Shown here: piece after piece, positions 51,677-61,628 of the stretch | Numbering within the stretch: position 1 is the stretch's first letter | Layout of the letters: every line of letters begins with the position of its first letter | NCBI RefSeq assembly: GCF_010501095.1 | Contig: NZ_QVMP01000004.1 | Span: 1 to 64,000 of the forward strand | DNA from: Dysgonomonas sp. 520 | Lineage (GTDB): Bacteria; Bacteroidota; Bacteroidia; Bacteroidales; Dysgonomonadaceae | Length of the DNA stretch: 64,000 bases | Direction: 5' to 3' | Notes under the pieces: generated by a model | What the model saw: the letters and a program-made list of their open reading frames with translations, nothing else | What the model was told of the DNA's origin: nothing | Databases searched by the model: none | Position numbers and translations under genes: made by a program

Positions 51677-54600
51677 TTAATTGAATTGAGATTTATATTG
51701 CCCCGGCGTCATGTTATACATTTTCTTGAAATGCTGGGTGAAATATTTTATATCCGAAAAACCTACCATAAAAGCAACTTCCTTCACCATATATTCTTTG
51801 TTTTTCAAAAGTTCGCCGGCATGTTTAAGCCTGGTTTCCCTTACATATTCAACAGGGGCTAGACCTGTAAGGCTTTTCATCTTGTTGAAAAATACCTTTC
51901 GGCTCATATTGGTAACATTTGCCAGGTCGTCTATCATAAACTCGTTGTTGTCGAGGTTCTTTTCTATTTCTTCTTTCACTTTTCTAATAAAAACCTCATC
52001 CTGATTGGTTATTCTAGTCTCTGCTTTTTCGGGGTTAGAAACCAACTGGTTGTCCTTCGAAATGAACTCTACTAATCGCCTTCTTTGTTCTAATATGTTG
52101 TTAATCTTGGCTTTCAGTAGTTTAACGTTAAATGGTTTTGTTATATACTCATCGGCACTAAAGCTAATGCCTTCAAGTTTGTCGTCGAGACTCGTTTTTG
52201 CTGTCAGTAAAATGAAAGGAATATGACTCGTATTATAGTTTTCTCTTGTTTTTCGCAGAAACTCTATCCCGTCCATCTCTGGCATCATAATGTCGCTTAA
52301 TATGATATCCGGTAGATTTTCAATAGCTAAATTGTAGCCATCTTTTCCGTTTTCGGCTTCAAGTACATTGTAGTGCGGAGCCAAAATTGTTCGCGTAAAA
52401 CCTCTTAGGTCAGAATCATCTTCAACCAGAAGTACAGACAATTTTTTATCTTGAAGGTCGGAATTCTCCTTTGTTGCCAGCTCAATATTCTCATTTCCGT
52501 TCGAGGCATCAGCATCCGGTCTCTTTAATATATCCTCTTTTTCAGGATAAGTTATATTTACATTTTCGTCGTTTTCGAAGTGCTCCAGTCCCGGAGAAAA
52601 AAGTATGGTAAATGAGCTTCCCCTGTTGATGTCGCTGTCAACCGCTATTTTAGCGTGATGTTTGTCTGCAACTTCTTTTACAATAGATAGACCGATACCC
52701 GTACTTGGCTTGTTTTTATCGGTGTTGAAGGAAGCAAAACGGGTGAATAGTTTGTTTTGTATCTCCTTAGTCATGCCTTGCCCTTCGTCTTTCACTTGCA
52801 GAGCTATTGCTTTATCTTTCTTGAAGATGGTCACTTCTATGTTTTTCCCTTTAGGGGTATATTTTATAGAATTGGAAACCAAGTTAAATACTAGTTTTTC
52901 GATGCTGTTCTTATCCACCCAAATTTTTTCACCACCTATCTGATTGTCAACATTTAGCTGAATGCCTTGTTCTCCGGCCGATTTGAAGAAATTGTTGCAT
53001 ATCTCTGCAACATATTCGCCAATTGCCACCTCTTGTATGTTGAGTTTTAGCTTCTGAATTTTTCTGAAATCTAAAATCTGATTCACCATATTGAGCATCC
53101 TGTTTGCATTTTTGAGAACCAAATTTAGTTCCGGCTTTATTTCTTGAGGTATTTTCTCGTTGTCCAGAATATTTTCGACAGGCGACACTATCATTGTTAA
53201 AGGAGTGCGTATCTCGTGCGAAATATCTGTGAAAAAACGTGTTTTCATCTCGGTTTGTTCCTGCTCCAGAACAACACGGTCGCGCATCCTGTAATACGTA
53301 AAAACAGAGCGTAATACGATGAAAACTATAAGCGAAATTATTGTTATATATAGAGAGTATGCCCATCCTGTTTGCCAAAATGACGGCCTGATGGTTATGT
53401 TCAAAACGTGTTCGTTCTCTATCCAGTTTCCGTTGCTGTTGGTCGATTTTACTCTGAATACGTAATTGCCCGGAGACAAATTTGTATAATTTGCTATTCT
53501 TTGTTTTTGACAATAGATCCAATCTTTGTCAAAGCCATCCAGGCGATAGGCGTATGATATGTTTTGAGGATTAACAAAGTCGAGAGCTGCAAATTCTATG
53601 GTGAAGAAGTTGTCTTTGTGAGTTAATGTCAATTCCTTTATGGCATCTATTTTTTCGTGCAACTGAATGTCAATATTAGACACACGAAACCCGGTTAGAG
53701 CAAGATAGGGCTGAAAGTCGCTTCTGGTAATGTTTTGAGGGATGAAAGAAAGTATACCTTTCGAACAACCGAATATGATTTCGCCCTGATATGTTTTTAA
53801 CGCTTTGGCCTCCGAAAAATATTGCCGGCTCATAATCCTGTTTATGTCGCTGAATATTTCGAATGATTCTGTTTCCGGATCAAACTTGGTGAGGTCGCCT
53901 TCGCTACTTACCCACAATTTGTTATCGTTATCCTCTATTATGGTCAGAATAACATCGGAAGGGAGTCCGGTTGTTACATTGTAGTTTTTGAATTTGAGTG
54001 GCATGCCTTGTTCGTCTTTGCTAATAACTTTGCATAAACCACCACCGAAGGTTGCAATGAATATTTCGTTTTTACTTGTCCTGTATATGTAGAATATATC
54101 GTTGGCACTTAGGCTGTTTTTCTCGAAAGCATTTCTTGTATATACTTTGTAGGAGGCTTTGTCAAAAGATTCGAATTTTGAAGAAAAAACTATTAATCCG
54201 AACGTTGTGCCCACATAAATATTCCCGTTCTTATCCATCTCCAACGTCCGCACATAGTGCCCTACATCAATCGGGTAGTTCTTTAAGTTGTTTTGATGAT
54301 TAATGAACCGGCTGTTTTTTTTGTCATATAAATTCAGCCCACCGCCATAAGTCCCTATCCACAATCGGCCTTCGTTGTCCTCTAGCAACGAATATATATT
54401 GTTGCTGCTAACAGAATTAGGGTCGTTGGCATTGTTGGTGAAATGAGTTATGTTGAAAGATTCTTTTTCCGAAGCACGAGGCTCTAACAAGTATAAGCCG
54501 TCTCCTTTGGTCCCGATCCAGATAGTGCCATCCTTGCATTGGATAATTGTATATGTTTTCCCTTTAATGGGGGTTCCCGTCGAGCCTATCCTTCCATCGT

Positions 54601-56041
54601 TATTCAAAATCCCTTTAAAGTTTTCGTTTTGGTCGTATATCCTGATGATGTCGTCTTTACTTCCCAGCCAAATATTTTTATTCCTATCCTCAAATATAGC
54701 ACGGACTTCGTATCCCAGAGAATAGCTGCTACTGGCTCCTATGTAATCGAATTTGAAAAAATCGTTGTCGAACACTATTTTTTCCAAACCGTCGGAACGG
54801 GTACTTAACCACAGGTTTCCCTGCCTGTCGAAATAAGCGTCGTGCAACAAGCTCGAAAACTTCCAGTTAGGAGCCAATGGGTTGTTGTAGAAAGGAAGTA
54901 GCTGGTCTGTTTGTTTATCATAATACGAAAATCCTCCACCTCTGGGATGTATCCAGATTCCACCCGAATTGTCTTCCAAAACTAAGAAATGAGGCGGAAA
55001 TGCCATGTCGCTTCTATTTGGGTTGATCGACGTATAGAAAGTTAACTTGCTATGAAGAACATCGAATTTGGCAACCCCGTAATGGTCCATTTCTATCCAT
55101 ATATCTTTGTTTTTGTCTACATAGCACGATATCAGTTCGTTTGTGGGCAGGTTGGGCAAATTCGACTTATTGTATGCGTTGAGTTCATCTTTTTCTTTGT
55201 TATAGATGAAAAAACCGTCGTTGGACGTGAGTATTATCCCCACATTATCGAAAATGTTTTTTATCGAAATTATGTTAGACTCGACACCTGTTTCTAATGT
55301 TTTGAATTTTCCATTCTTTTTTTGATATCTAAAAATGCAGCCTTTTTCGCCTCCAAACCATATTTCGTCGTTCACTTCAGTGGCACAAAAAAATCTGGCT
55401 TTTTCGGGTTGTTTCACCGAAAAGAATGTGTTGCACTCCTTGTTGTCATGAGAGAACCTGGTCAGTCCATTGTCTGTCAATATCCATGAGTTGAGTTCTT
55501 TGTCTTCAAATACGGTGTTGACTTTATTCCCTTTCAGTAGATTGTTTTCGACATTAAAGAAACGGGTCGAATTTGTCGAATCTAATACACATACACATCC
55601 CATCAGTTCGGACGTAATCCAAACCTTGCCCGAAGAAGTGGGGATGGTGGTTGAGGAAAGAAATATCCCGTTGTTTTCCGATTTTATGGCTCTAAACTGT
55701 TCAATATTCGGGTCGAATTTGTATGTTTCCTTATTATAAGAGTGTGCCCAGATGTTTCCGTATGTGTCTTCCCATATCTTGTCTATCCTGCTTGTTTTCA
55801 TCAATACGGGGTCGCCCAATCGAGATTTGTATGTGGTGAAGTTGTAGCCGTCAAATTTGCATAAGCCATCCCAAGTAGAAAACCACATAAAACCTTTCTT
55901 GTCTTGAAGTATACTCATCACAGAGCGTTGAGGCAATCCATCTATTGGCCCATAGTGCTCGAAATGACAATTAGGTTGAGCCAATATACATAGAGACACG
56001 AGAAAGAAGGCGGATGACAAAAGCCAAAGTTTTAGTCTCAT
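51677..56041 (-). CDS. Hybrid two-component system sensor-regulator (HTCS) of the glycan locus
   Basis: The protein has 1,454 residues. Signal peptide MRLKLWLLSSAFFLVSLCIL. Residues ~25-780 are Reg_prop beta-propeller repeats (DKKGFMWFSTWDGLCKFDG is the first; GRLWIGTYGGGLNLYDKKNS a later one), then a Y_Y_Y domain (SYAYRLDGFDKDWIYCQKQR). A membrane helix lies near 900. A HisKA domain has DISHEIRTPLTMIVSP near 942, with HATPase (NSIKYTPKGKNIEV, GTGIGLSIVKEV-like). A receiver (DIILSDIMMPEMDGIEF) is near 1250, and a C-terminal AraC HTH (MIDDLANVTNMSRKVFFNKM, MTPGQYKSQFN) follows. It senses an oligosaccharide in the periplasm and activates the divergent susC operon. Confidence 0.93.
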   Translation of the reverse strand: MRLKLWLLSSAFFLVSLCILAQPNCHFEHYGPIDGLPQRSVMSILQDKKGFMWFSTWDGLCKFDGYNFTTYKSRLGDPVLMKTSRIDKIWEDTYGNIWAHSYNKETYKFDPNIEQFRAIKSENNGIFLSSTTIPTSSGKVWITSELMGCVCVLDSTNSTRFFNVENNLLKGNKVNTVFEDKELNSWILTDNGLTRFSHDNKECNTFFSVKQPEKARFFCATEVNDEIWFGGEKGCIFRYQKKNGKFKTLETGVESNIISIKNIFDNVGIILTSNDGFFIYNKEKDELNAYNKSNLPNLPTNELISCYVDKNKDIWIEMDHYGVAKFDVLHSKLTFYTSINPNRSDMAFPPHFLVLEDNSGGIWIHPRGGGFSYYDKQTDQLLPFYNNPLAPNWKFSSLLHDAYFDRQGNLWLSTRSDGLEKIVFDNDFFKFDYIGASSSYSLGYEVRAIFEDRNKNIWLGSKDDIIRIYDQNENFKGILNNDGRIGSTGTPIKGKTYTIIQCKDGTIWIGTKGDGLYLLEPRASEKESFNITHFTNNANDPNSVSSNNIYSLLEDNEGRLWIGTYGGGLNLYDKKNSRFINHQNNLKNYPIDVGHYVRTLEMDKNGNIYVGTTFGLIVFSSKFESFDKASYKVYTRNAFEKNSLSANDIFYIYRTSKNEIFIATFGGGLCKVISKDEQGMPLKFKNYNVTTGLPSDVILTIIEDNDNKLWVSSEGDLTKFDPETESFEIFSDINRIMSRQYFSEAKALKTYQGEIIFGCSKGILSFIPQNITRSDFQPYLALTGFRVSNIDIQLHEKIDAIKELTLTHKDNFFTIEFAALDFVNPQNISYAYRLDGFDKDWIYCQKQRIANYTNLSPGNYVFRVKSTNSNGNWIENEHVLNITIRPSFWQTGWAYSLYITIISLIVFIVLRSVFTYYRMRDRVVLEQEQTEMKTRFFTDISHEIRTPLTMIVSPVENILDNEKIPQEIKPELNLVLKNANRMLNMVNQILDFRKIQKLKLNIQEVAIGEYVAEICNNFFKSAGEQGIQLNVDNQIGGEKIWVDKNSIEKLVFNLVSNSIKYTPKGKNIEVTIFKKDKAIALQVKDEGQGMTKEIQNKLFTRFASFNTDKNKPSTGIGLSIVKEVADKHHAKIAVDSDINRGSSFTILFSPGLEHFENDENVNITYPEKEDILKRPDADASNGNENIELATKENSDLQDKKLSVLLVEDDSDLRGFTRTILAPHYNVLEAENGKDGYNLAIENLPDIILSDIMMPEMDGIEFLRKTRENYNTSHIPFILLTAKTSLDDKLEGISFSADEYITKPFNVKLLKAKINNILEQRRRLVEFISKDNQLVSNPEKAETRITNQDEVFIRKVKEEIEKNLDNNEFMIDDLANVTNMSRKVFFNKMKSLTGLAPVEYVRETRLKHAGELLKNKEYMVKEVAFMVGFSDIKYFTQHFKKMYNMTPGQYKSQFN

Positions 56042-56327
56042 ATATAGTGTGTTTTTAATATTAAAAAGGTATACACAAATATACTGTTAGTTTTTCAAAG
56101 AAAGATGATTTCTAATTGTAATCTGTACAATAATACATAGTTGTTTTTTCTGATATTTATTGTGTAACTCGCTTGTTAGTAGTGTGTTGTTTGATTTTGG
56201 CTTGTGTGCTCTTCCAATTCAACCCTCATTAAATTCCAAAATATCCCCCTCACGCCTCATTATTATACCTTAACATTGCATTGCGAACCTTAACAAAAAT
56301 CTAAAACAATTTTAAATAAACCAAAAG

Positions 56328-59300
56328 ATGCAAACGAAAAACAATTTACGAAGTCTGTTTTGTACCTTATTGTTGTTGTTTTGTGCTATGAGTGTTTTTG
56401 CACAGCAAAAAACAATAACCGGTACGGTAAGAGACTCAAAAGGAGAAACACTGATAGGTGTTTCGGTGGCGGCAAAGGATGCTACGGTCGGAGCAATTTC
56501 TGACATAGATGGAAAATACACAATTTCTGTACCTTCGGCAACAAAATCCTTAGTATTCAGTTACATTGGAATGAAATCGAAAGAGATTGCGATTTCAGGT
56601 TCTACACTCGATGTAACTTTGCTGGACGATTTTTCTCAGTTGGATGAAGTTGTAGTTGTTGGATATGGAACAATGAAGCGTCGCGATTTGACGGGGTCTG
56701 TTGCTTCCGTAGACGATAAAACCTTGAAAAATATTCCTGTAACATCAGCATTGGAGGCTATATCGGGACGTATGGCCGGTGTAAACATTACAACAACGGA
56801 AGGATCTCCGGATGCCGAAATAAAAATACGTGTGCGTGGTGGAGGTTCTATTACTCAAGACAATTCGCCATTATATATTGTAGATGGATTTCAGGTAAGT
56901 AATATTTCGGATATCGCTCCCGGAGACATTCAATCTATCGACGTGCTTAAAGATGCTGCTTCTACGGCAATTTATGGTTCGCAGGGAGCTAATGGGGTAG
57001 TTATAGTGACTACAAAAAGCGGAAAGGAAGGAAAGATAACAGTAAATCTGAACGCGTATGTCGGTTTCAAAAAAGCATATAATCTCACAGAAGTACTTTC
57101 TCCTTACGAATATGTGTACTACCAAAGAGAACTTGACCCGGGAGAATCGATCAGTACAGGATTCTTCAGCAATTACGGAATTTGGGACGACCTTGGTATA
57201 TACAAGGCAAAGAAAGGAAATAACTGGCAAGACAAACTGTATGGAAACACCGGCGTGCAGCAGAATTATAATGCCAGCATAACCGGAGGTAACGAAACCA
57301 CCCGGTTTAACCTGAGCTATACGCATGCCGATGAAGACTATATTATGTTGAACTCGAAGTATAAAAGAGATAATATAAGCTTCAAGTTGAATACGAAAAT
57401 CAACAAAAATCTTGACTTTGACTTCTCTGTTCGTTTCTCCAATGCAGATATAACCGGACCAAGTATATCGAACGGAAAAAAACTGAAAGATGCTGTTAAG
57501 TATGCACCTGTCAGAAGTTTGGTAGGAATGTCGTCCGAACTGATTGAGGGGCAAGACGATAATTCGGTGGAGGCGTTAAGCTCGCTTCGTAATCCTATCG
57601 AAGACGTTGAAAATGAGTATAAAAAACAAAATCAGTTCAATACAACATTTAACGCCGGACTTACGTGGAAAATCATCAAACCGTTACGTTTCCGTACTCA
57701 ATTTAGTTATGCTTACTTAAAAAACCATACCGACAATATCTGGACCAGCGGAACGGGTGAATCTAGTGCCAATGGAGGACAGCCTGTGGCAAAAAGAAAT
57801 GATGACAGAGGCGAAAGATGGTCTATACAAAATACTTTAACATATTCTCCTAAGTTTCATAAAGATCATAGCTTCGATGTTATGGTTGGGCAAGAAATGG
57901 ACAACTTGCAATGGAAAAAGGTGCTGATTCAATCGAAGTTTTATCCTGCCGATATGACGGCTCAGAATGTTTTAGATTTCTGGAATAAAGGAAAGGCTCT
58001 GCCTACATATACTACAACAGAAGAGCCGGTTAGGTTGTTCTCGTTCTTTGGCCGTATCAATTACTCGTATTTAGATAAATATTTGCTTACGCTTACGGCT
58101 CGTGAGGATGGAAAGAATGCTTTTTCGAAAGACAATTTGTGGGGCTTCTTCCCGGGTATGGCTGTGGCATGGAGAATAGGCGAAGAGTCGTTTATGGAAA
58201 ATACTAAAGATTGGTTGTCGAACCTGAAACTTCGTCTTAGCTATGGTTCGGTAGGAAATGCGCGCGTGGCATCTAACCACAGAAAAGAATACTCTTACGA
58301 AACTAATGCCGGTAAATTATATTATCCCGGAGAAGAGTCGACTGCCGCCCTGAAAGTAAGTAACAGATTGTATAATGAAGCCATAACATGGGAAACTACC
58401 ATCTCTACAAATATTGGTCTCGATTTTGGCTTCTTCAACGAAAGGCTTAGCGGAACACTCGATATTTACAGAAATAAAACAAAAGATCTGTTGATGGATG
58501 TTCCACTTCCTTCCCATTCGGGATATACTACTCAGTATCAGAACGTAGGGCAAACCTCAAACAAAGGGGTCGAGCTTTCTCTTAATGGTCATATTGTGGA
58601 AACAAAAGATTTTACGCTTTCGGCAAACTTCAATATATCGTTTAATCGCAACAAAATAGACAAATATGTAAGTGCCGATGGCAAATCGAGCCTTTATTCA
58701 TCGGCTTGGGGATTAACAACTTCGGCTTACGACTATTTGGTTGAAGAGGGAAAACCCATTGGGCAAATGTATGGTTATGTAACAGACGGAATGTATTCTT
58801 TCAGCGATTTTTCTTGGGACGAACTTAATAAAAGATGGTCATTGAATGCAACCGATGAAAATGGAAATACGATAGCTGATGCTTCGACTCTACTTACAAC
58901 AAGTGGTAATTATTTCGGACCGGGTCACCTAAAACTCAAAGACTTGGATGGCGACGGCGAAATAACGGAAAAAGACAGAAAAGTTATTGGTAATGCCCAG
59001 CCAAAGCATACAGGTGGATTTGGTATCAACGCAACATGGAAGGGATTCGACTTGTCGGCACTGTTCAACTGGTCGTTCGGAAATGATATATACAATGCAA
59101 ACAAGATAGAATTCAATACTTACTCCGGATCTAAAAAATATCAGAATTTGAGTAGTGCCATGAGGCTTGGAAATCGTTTTTCAACTATCGACCCGGCAAC
59201 CGGATTGAACATATATCACGGAGCAAATGCAAACCCTGCACGCTTACAAGAAATAAACCAGAATGCTTCAATCTGGCATCCTATCATCAATTCCACCATT

Positions 59301-59570
59301 TTTCATTCGTGGGCGGTAGAGGATGGATCGTTTCTGCGCCTAAGCAACCTTACCTTGGGGTATACATTGCCAAAAAAACTAATCAAGAAGTTGATGTTGC
59401 AGAACCTAAGGGTATACGCAACCGGATATAATCTTCATTGTTGGACAAGCTACTCGGGGCAAGATCCTGAGGTTGACACACGTCGTTCAACACCATTGAC
59501 TCCGGGTGTCGATTACTCGGCATATCCAAAATCACGTTCATTTGTATTTGGAGTAAACATAACTTTCTAA
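56328..59570 (+). CDS. SusC-like TonB-dependent outer-membrane transporter
   Basis: The protein has 1,080 residues. Signal peptide at about 1-25, then the carboxypeptidase-like domain (ITGTVRDSKGETLIGVSVAA), the TonB box region (DEVVVVGYGTMKRRDLTGSV), a plug domain (IRVRGGGSITQDNSPLYIVD, AASTAIYGSQGANGVVIVTT) and a 22-strand barrel ending FVFGVNITF. It imports glycan fragments with its SusD partner, 12 nt downstream. It is divergent from the HTCS gene with 286 nt between them. Confidence 0.95.
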   Translation: MQTKNNLRSLFCTLLLLFCAMSVFAQQKTITGTVRDSKGETLIGVSVAAKDATVGAISDIDGKYTISVPSATKSLVFSYIGMKSKEIAISGSTLDVTLLDDFSQLDEVVVVGYGTMKRRDLTGSVASVDDKTLKNIPVTSALEAISGRMAGVNITTTEGSPDAEIKIRVRGGGSITQDNSPLYIVDGFQVSNISDIAPGDIQSIDVLKDAASTAIYGSQGANGVVIVTTKSGKEGKITVNLNAYVGFKKAYNLTEVLSPYEYVYYQRELDPGESISTGFFSNYGIWDDLGIYKAKKGNNWQDKLYGNTGVQQNYNASITGGNETTRFNLSYTHADEDYIMLNSKYKRDNISFKLNTKINKNLDFDFSVRFSNADITGPSISNGKKLKDAVKYAPVRSLVGMSSELIEGQDDNSVEALSSLRNPIEDVENEYKKQNQFNTTFNAGLTWKIIKPLRFRTQFSYAYLKNHTDNIWTSGTGESSANGGQPVAKRNDDRGERWSIQNTLTYSPKFHKDHSFDVMVGQEMDNLQWKKVLIQSKFYPADMTAQNVLDFWNKGKALPTYTTTEEPVRLFSFFGRINYSYLDKYLLTLTAREDGKNAFSKDNLWGFFPGMAVAWRIGEESFMENTKDWLSNLKLRLSYGSVGNARVASNHRKEYSYETNAGKLYYPGEESTAALKVSNRLYNEAITWETTISTNIGLDFGFFNERLSGTLDIYRNKTKDLLMDVPLPSHSGYTTQYQNVGQTSNKGVELSLNGHIVETKDFTLSANFNISFNRNKIDKYVSADGKSSLYSSAWGLTTSAYDYLVEEGKPIGQMYGYVTDGMYSFSDFSWDELNKRWSLNATDENGNTIADASTLLTTSGNYFGPGHLKLKDLDGDGEITEKDRKVIGNAQPKHTGGFGINATWKGFDLSALFNWSFGNDIYNANKIEFNTYSGSKKYQNLSSAMRLGNRFSTIDPATGLNIYHGANANPARLQEINQNASIWHPIINSTIFHSWAVEDGSFLRLSNLTLGYTLPKKLIKKLMLQNLRVYATGYNLHCWTSYSGQDPEVDTRRSTPLTPGVDYSAYPKSRSFVFGVNITF

Positions 59571-59582
59571 TTAATAGAGATC

Positions 59583-61592
59583 ATGAAAAAAATAATATAT
59601 CGTATATCAATTGCAGCAATGTTGTTCGCTTCGTGTGACGACTATTTGGAGACGGAAGCTCCATCTAAATTGACCGGAGAAAATGTGTATCAGTCGTTGT
59701 CATTTACCGAAGATGCTATTATGGGAGTATACGCTTCCCTTACAGAACCTTATGTGTATGGACAGAAAATCACAACAAACTGGCCTACCAATTCGGATAT
59801 AGAAACAGCCGGACTAAGCACTGACAATTATAACAGCCCTACCCGCGATGCCGGTGCTTCCAACTATTATGGATCGGCCGACAACCTGAACCAACGTTGG
59901 GATAATGTTTTCAAAACTGTAGAATTGGCTCGAACTGCAGTAGAAGGCATCAGAAACTCACCATTGATGAATACCAAAGATAGCACATTGATGAAGGCTT
60001 ATCTTGGAGAAGCACTTACCTTGAGAGCTTTGGGTTTCTTCGAGTTGGTGAAGCACTTTGGTGATATCCCATTCACGCTGGAGCCTTCCAGGTCTGATTT
60101 GTCTAACGTATACATCGGAAAAACAGATAGAGACACGGTTTATCACTATATCATTCAAGACTTGCTGGAGGCAGAGCAATATCTTCCTTGGTTAGGAGGT
60201 GCGGTGGGCAATAAAAATTACAGTCAGGCAGACAGGGTTACTAAAGGTTTTGTTAAAGGACTTGCTGCTCGTGTGGCTCTTTTTGCGGGAGGATGGTCTG
60301 TTCGTGACCGCAATCAGTTTCCTGATACGCAAGCCGAGGTGCATCCGTCGATACCCGAAATGAACGGCTATTTTACAGGAAGAACAAAAAATTGGCGAAA
60401 ATACTACGAAATAGCGGCTCAGCAGTGCGCCGAAATATTAGGAAGTACAGATAATCCGCATGATTTGGATGACTTTGAAAATTTGTGGAAAACAGTAAAT
60501 CAACTCCAATACAACAAAGCAAAAGAAAATCTGTTTGAAGTTGCTTTCGGTTTGGGAAACAGTGGAGATATTGGCAACCTTATCGGCGCGCGTTTAGATG
60601 CAAATACAAAATACGGAACCATACAGTTGAGCGGGGGAAATGTGGTATCAAACTCATATTATTTCTATTCGTTCGACAAGGATGATAAACGTAGAGATGT
60701 AACGCTCACAAATATTTCTTATACGGCAGACAACAAAGAAAAATTCAATAATAACCCTGTCGACTGGAAATTTGCAAAATGGCGTATCGACTGGATGACA
60801 GATGCGTACAAAGCATTGCACAAAGAGGCCAAATCGGGTCGTGTGTCTACAGGTATCAACTGGATTGTGATGCGTTATTCGGATATCTATTTAATGTTTG
60901 CCGAAGCTCAGAACGAACTGAATGGTTCTTCTGCAATCAATGCTGTTGCCGGAATGAGTGCGAAAGATGCCCTGGAAAAAGTGCGGACGCGTGCATTTGG
61001 ACAAGGCAGCGGAAAAATTGGTGCGTACGACTCCGACTTTTTCGAAGCCGTGGTAAATGAGCGTGCTTGGGAATTTGGAGGAGAAGCTTTGAGAAAGTAT
61101 GACCTGATAAGATGGGGACAACTAAGCGACAGGATTGAAGCTCAGAAACTGGCAATGTGTAAGATGCTGGATGGAAAAGGAGAAGTTCGCATTTTTGACA
61201 AAGTATATAGAGGTGAAGACTTCCCCGAAATCATTTATTACAAGTTTTCCGATTCGGAACGTATAGACCGTAGTTCAATCAATTATTACGAAAATATAGG
61301 AGGATCTCCTTCTTCCGACTATTTAGAAACTAGCTGGTTGGCCAATGCCGCTCGCAGTGGCACAAATATGAAAACATGGGTTACTCGTATCCTGCTTTCT
61401 GCTACGGGGTTAAATGCTTCTTATGATTATTCGTCTATTGTGGCTCAAATGGATAGTGCAACGTCTATACAATCGAACCTGAATCTGTTTAAGATGGGCA
61501 ACAACGTATGCAATAACAGGCATCCGTTTGCGATCTACAATAAAAACCTGATAGATGCTCAGAATAAGTTTAAAAACTCGTATGGCTTCTAA
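59583..61592 (+). CDS. SusD-like glycan-binding lipoprotein
   Basis: The protein has 669 residues, at the long end of the family. SPII signal with Cys18 (AAMLFASCDDYLETEAP). TPR-like helices characteristic of SusD: AYLGEALTLRALGFFELVKH, RVTKGFVKGLAARVALFAGG, then YSDIYLMFAEAQNELNG and VVNERAWEFGGEALRKYDLI. It forms the lid over the SusC barrel at the cell surface. It lies 12 nt after SusC and 36 nt before the DUF4957-type lipoprotein. Confidence 0.93.
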   Translation: MKKIIYRISIAAMLFASCDDYLETEAPSKLTGENVYQSLSFTEDAIMGVYASLTEPYVYGQKITTNWPTNSDIETAGLSTDNYNSPTRDAGASNYYGSADNLNQRWDNVFKTVELARTAVEGIRNSPLMNTKDSTLMKAYLGEALTLRALGFFELVKHFGDIPFTLEPSRSDLSNVYIGKTDRDTVYHYIIQDLLEAEQYLPWLGGAVGNKNYSQADRVTKGFVKGLAARVALFAGGWSVRDRNQFPDTQAEVHPSIPEMNGYFTGRTKNWRKYYEIAAQQCAEILGSTDNPHDLDDFENLWKTVNQLQYNKAKENLFEVAFGLGNSGDIGNLIGARLDANTKYGTIQLSGGNVVSNSYYFYSFDKDDKRRDVTLTNISYTADNKEKFNNNPVDWKFAKWRIDWMTDAYKALHKEAKSGRVSTGINWIVMRYSDIYLMFAEAQNELNGSSAINAVAGMSAKDALEKVRTRAFGQGSGKIGAYDSDFFEAVVNERAWEFGGEALRKYDLIRWGQLSDRIEAQKLAMCKMLDGKGEVRIFDKVYRGEDFPEIIYYKFSDSERIDRSSINYYENIGGSPSSDYLETSWLANAARSGTNMKTWVTRILLSATGLNASYDYSSIVAQMDSATSIQSNLNLFKMGNNVCNNRHPFAIYNKNLIDAQNKFKNSYGF

Positions 61593-61628
61593 GAAAGTGA
61601 GGCATATAAAAACTAAAAAATAAGCAAA

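Noticed and set aside
52947-53522. 191-residue ORF overlapping the HTCS kinase domain
   Set aside because: It is in another frame of conserved HisKA/HATPase coding sequence, with no signal or family match.
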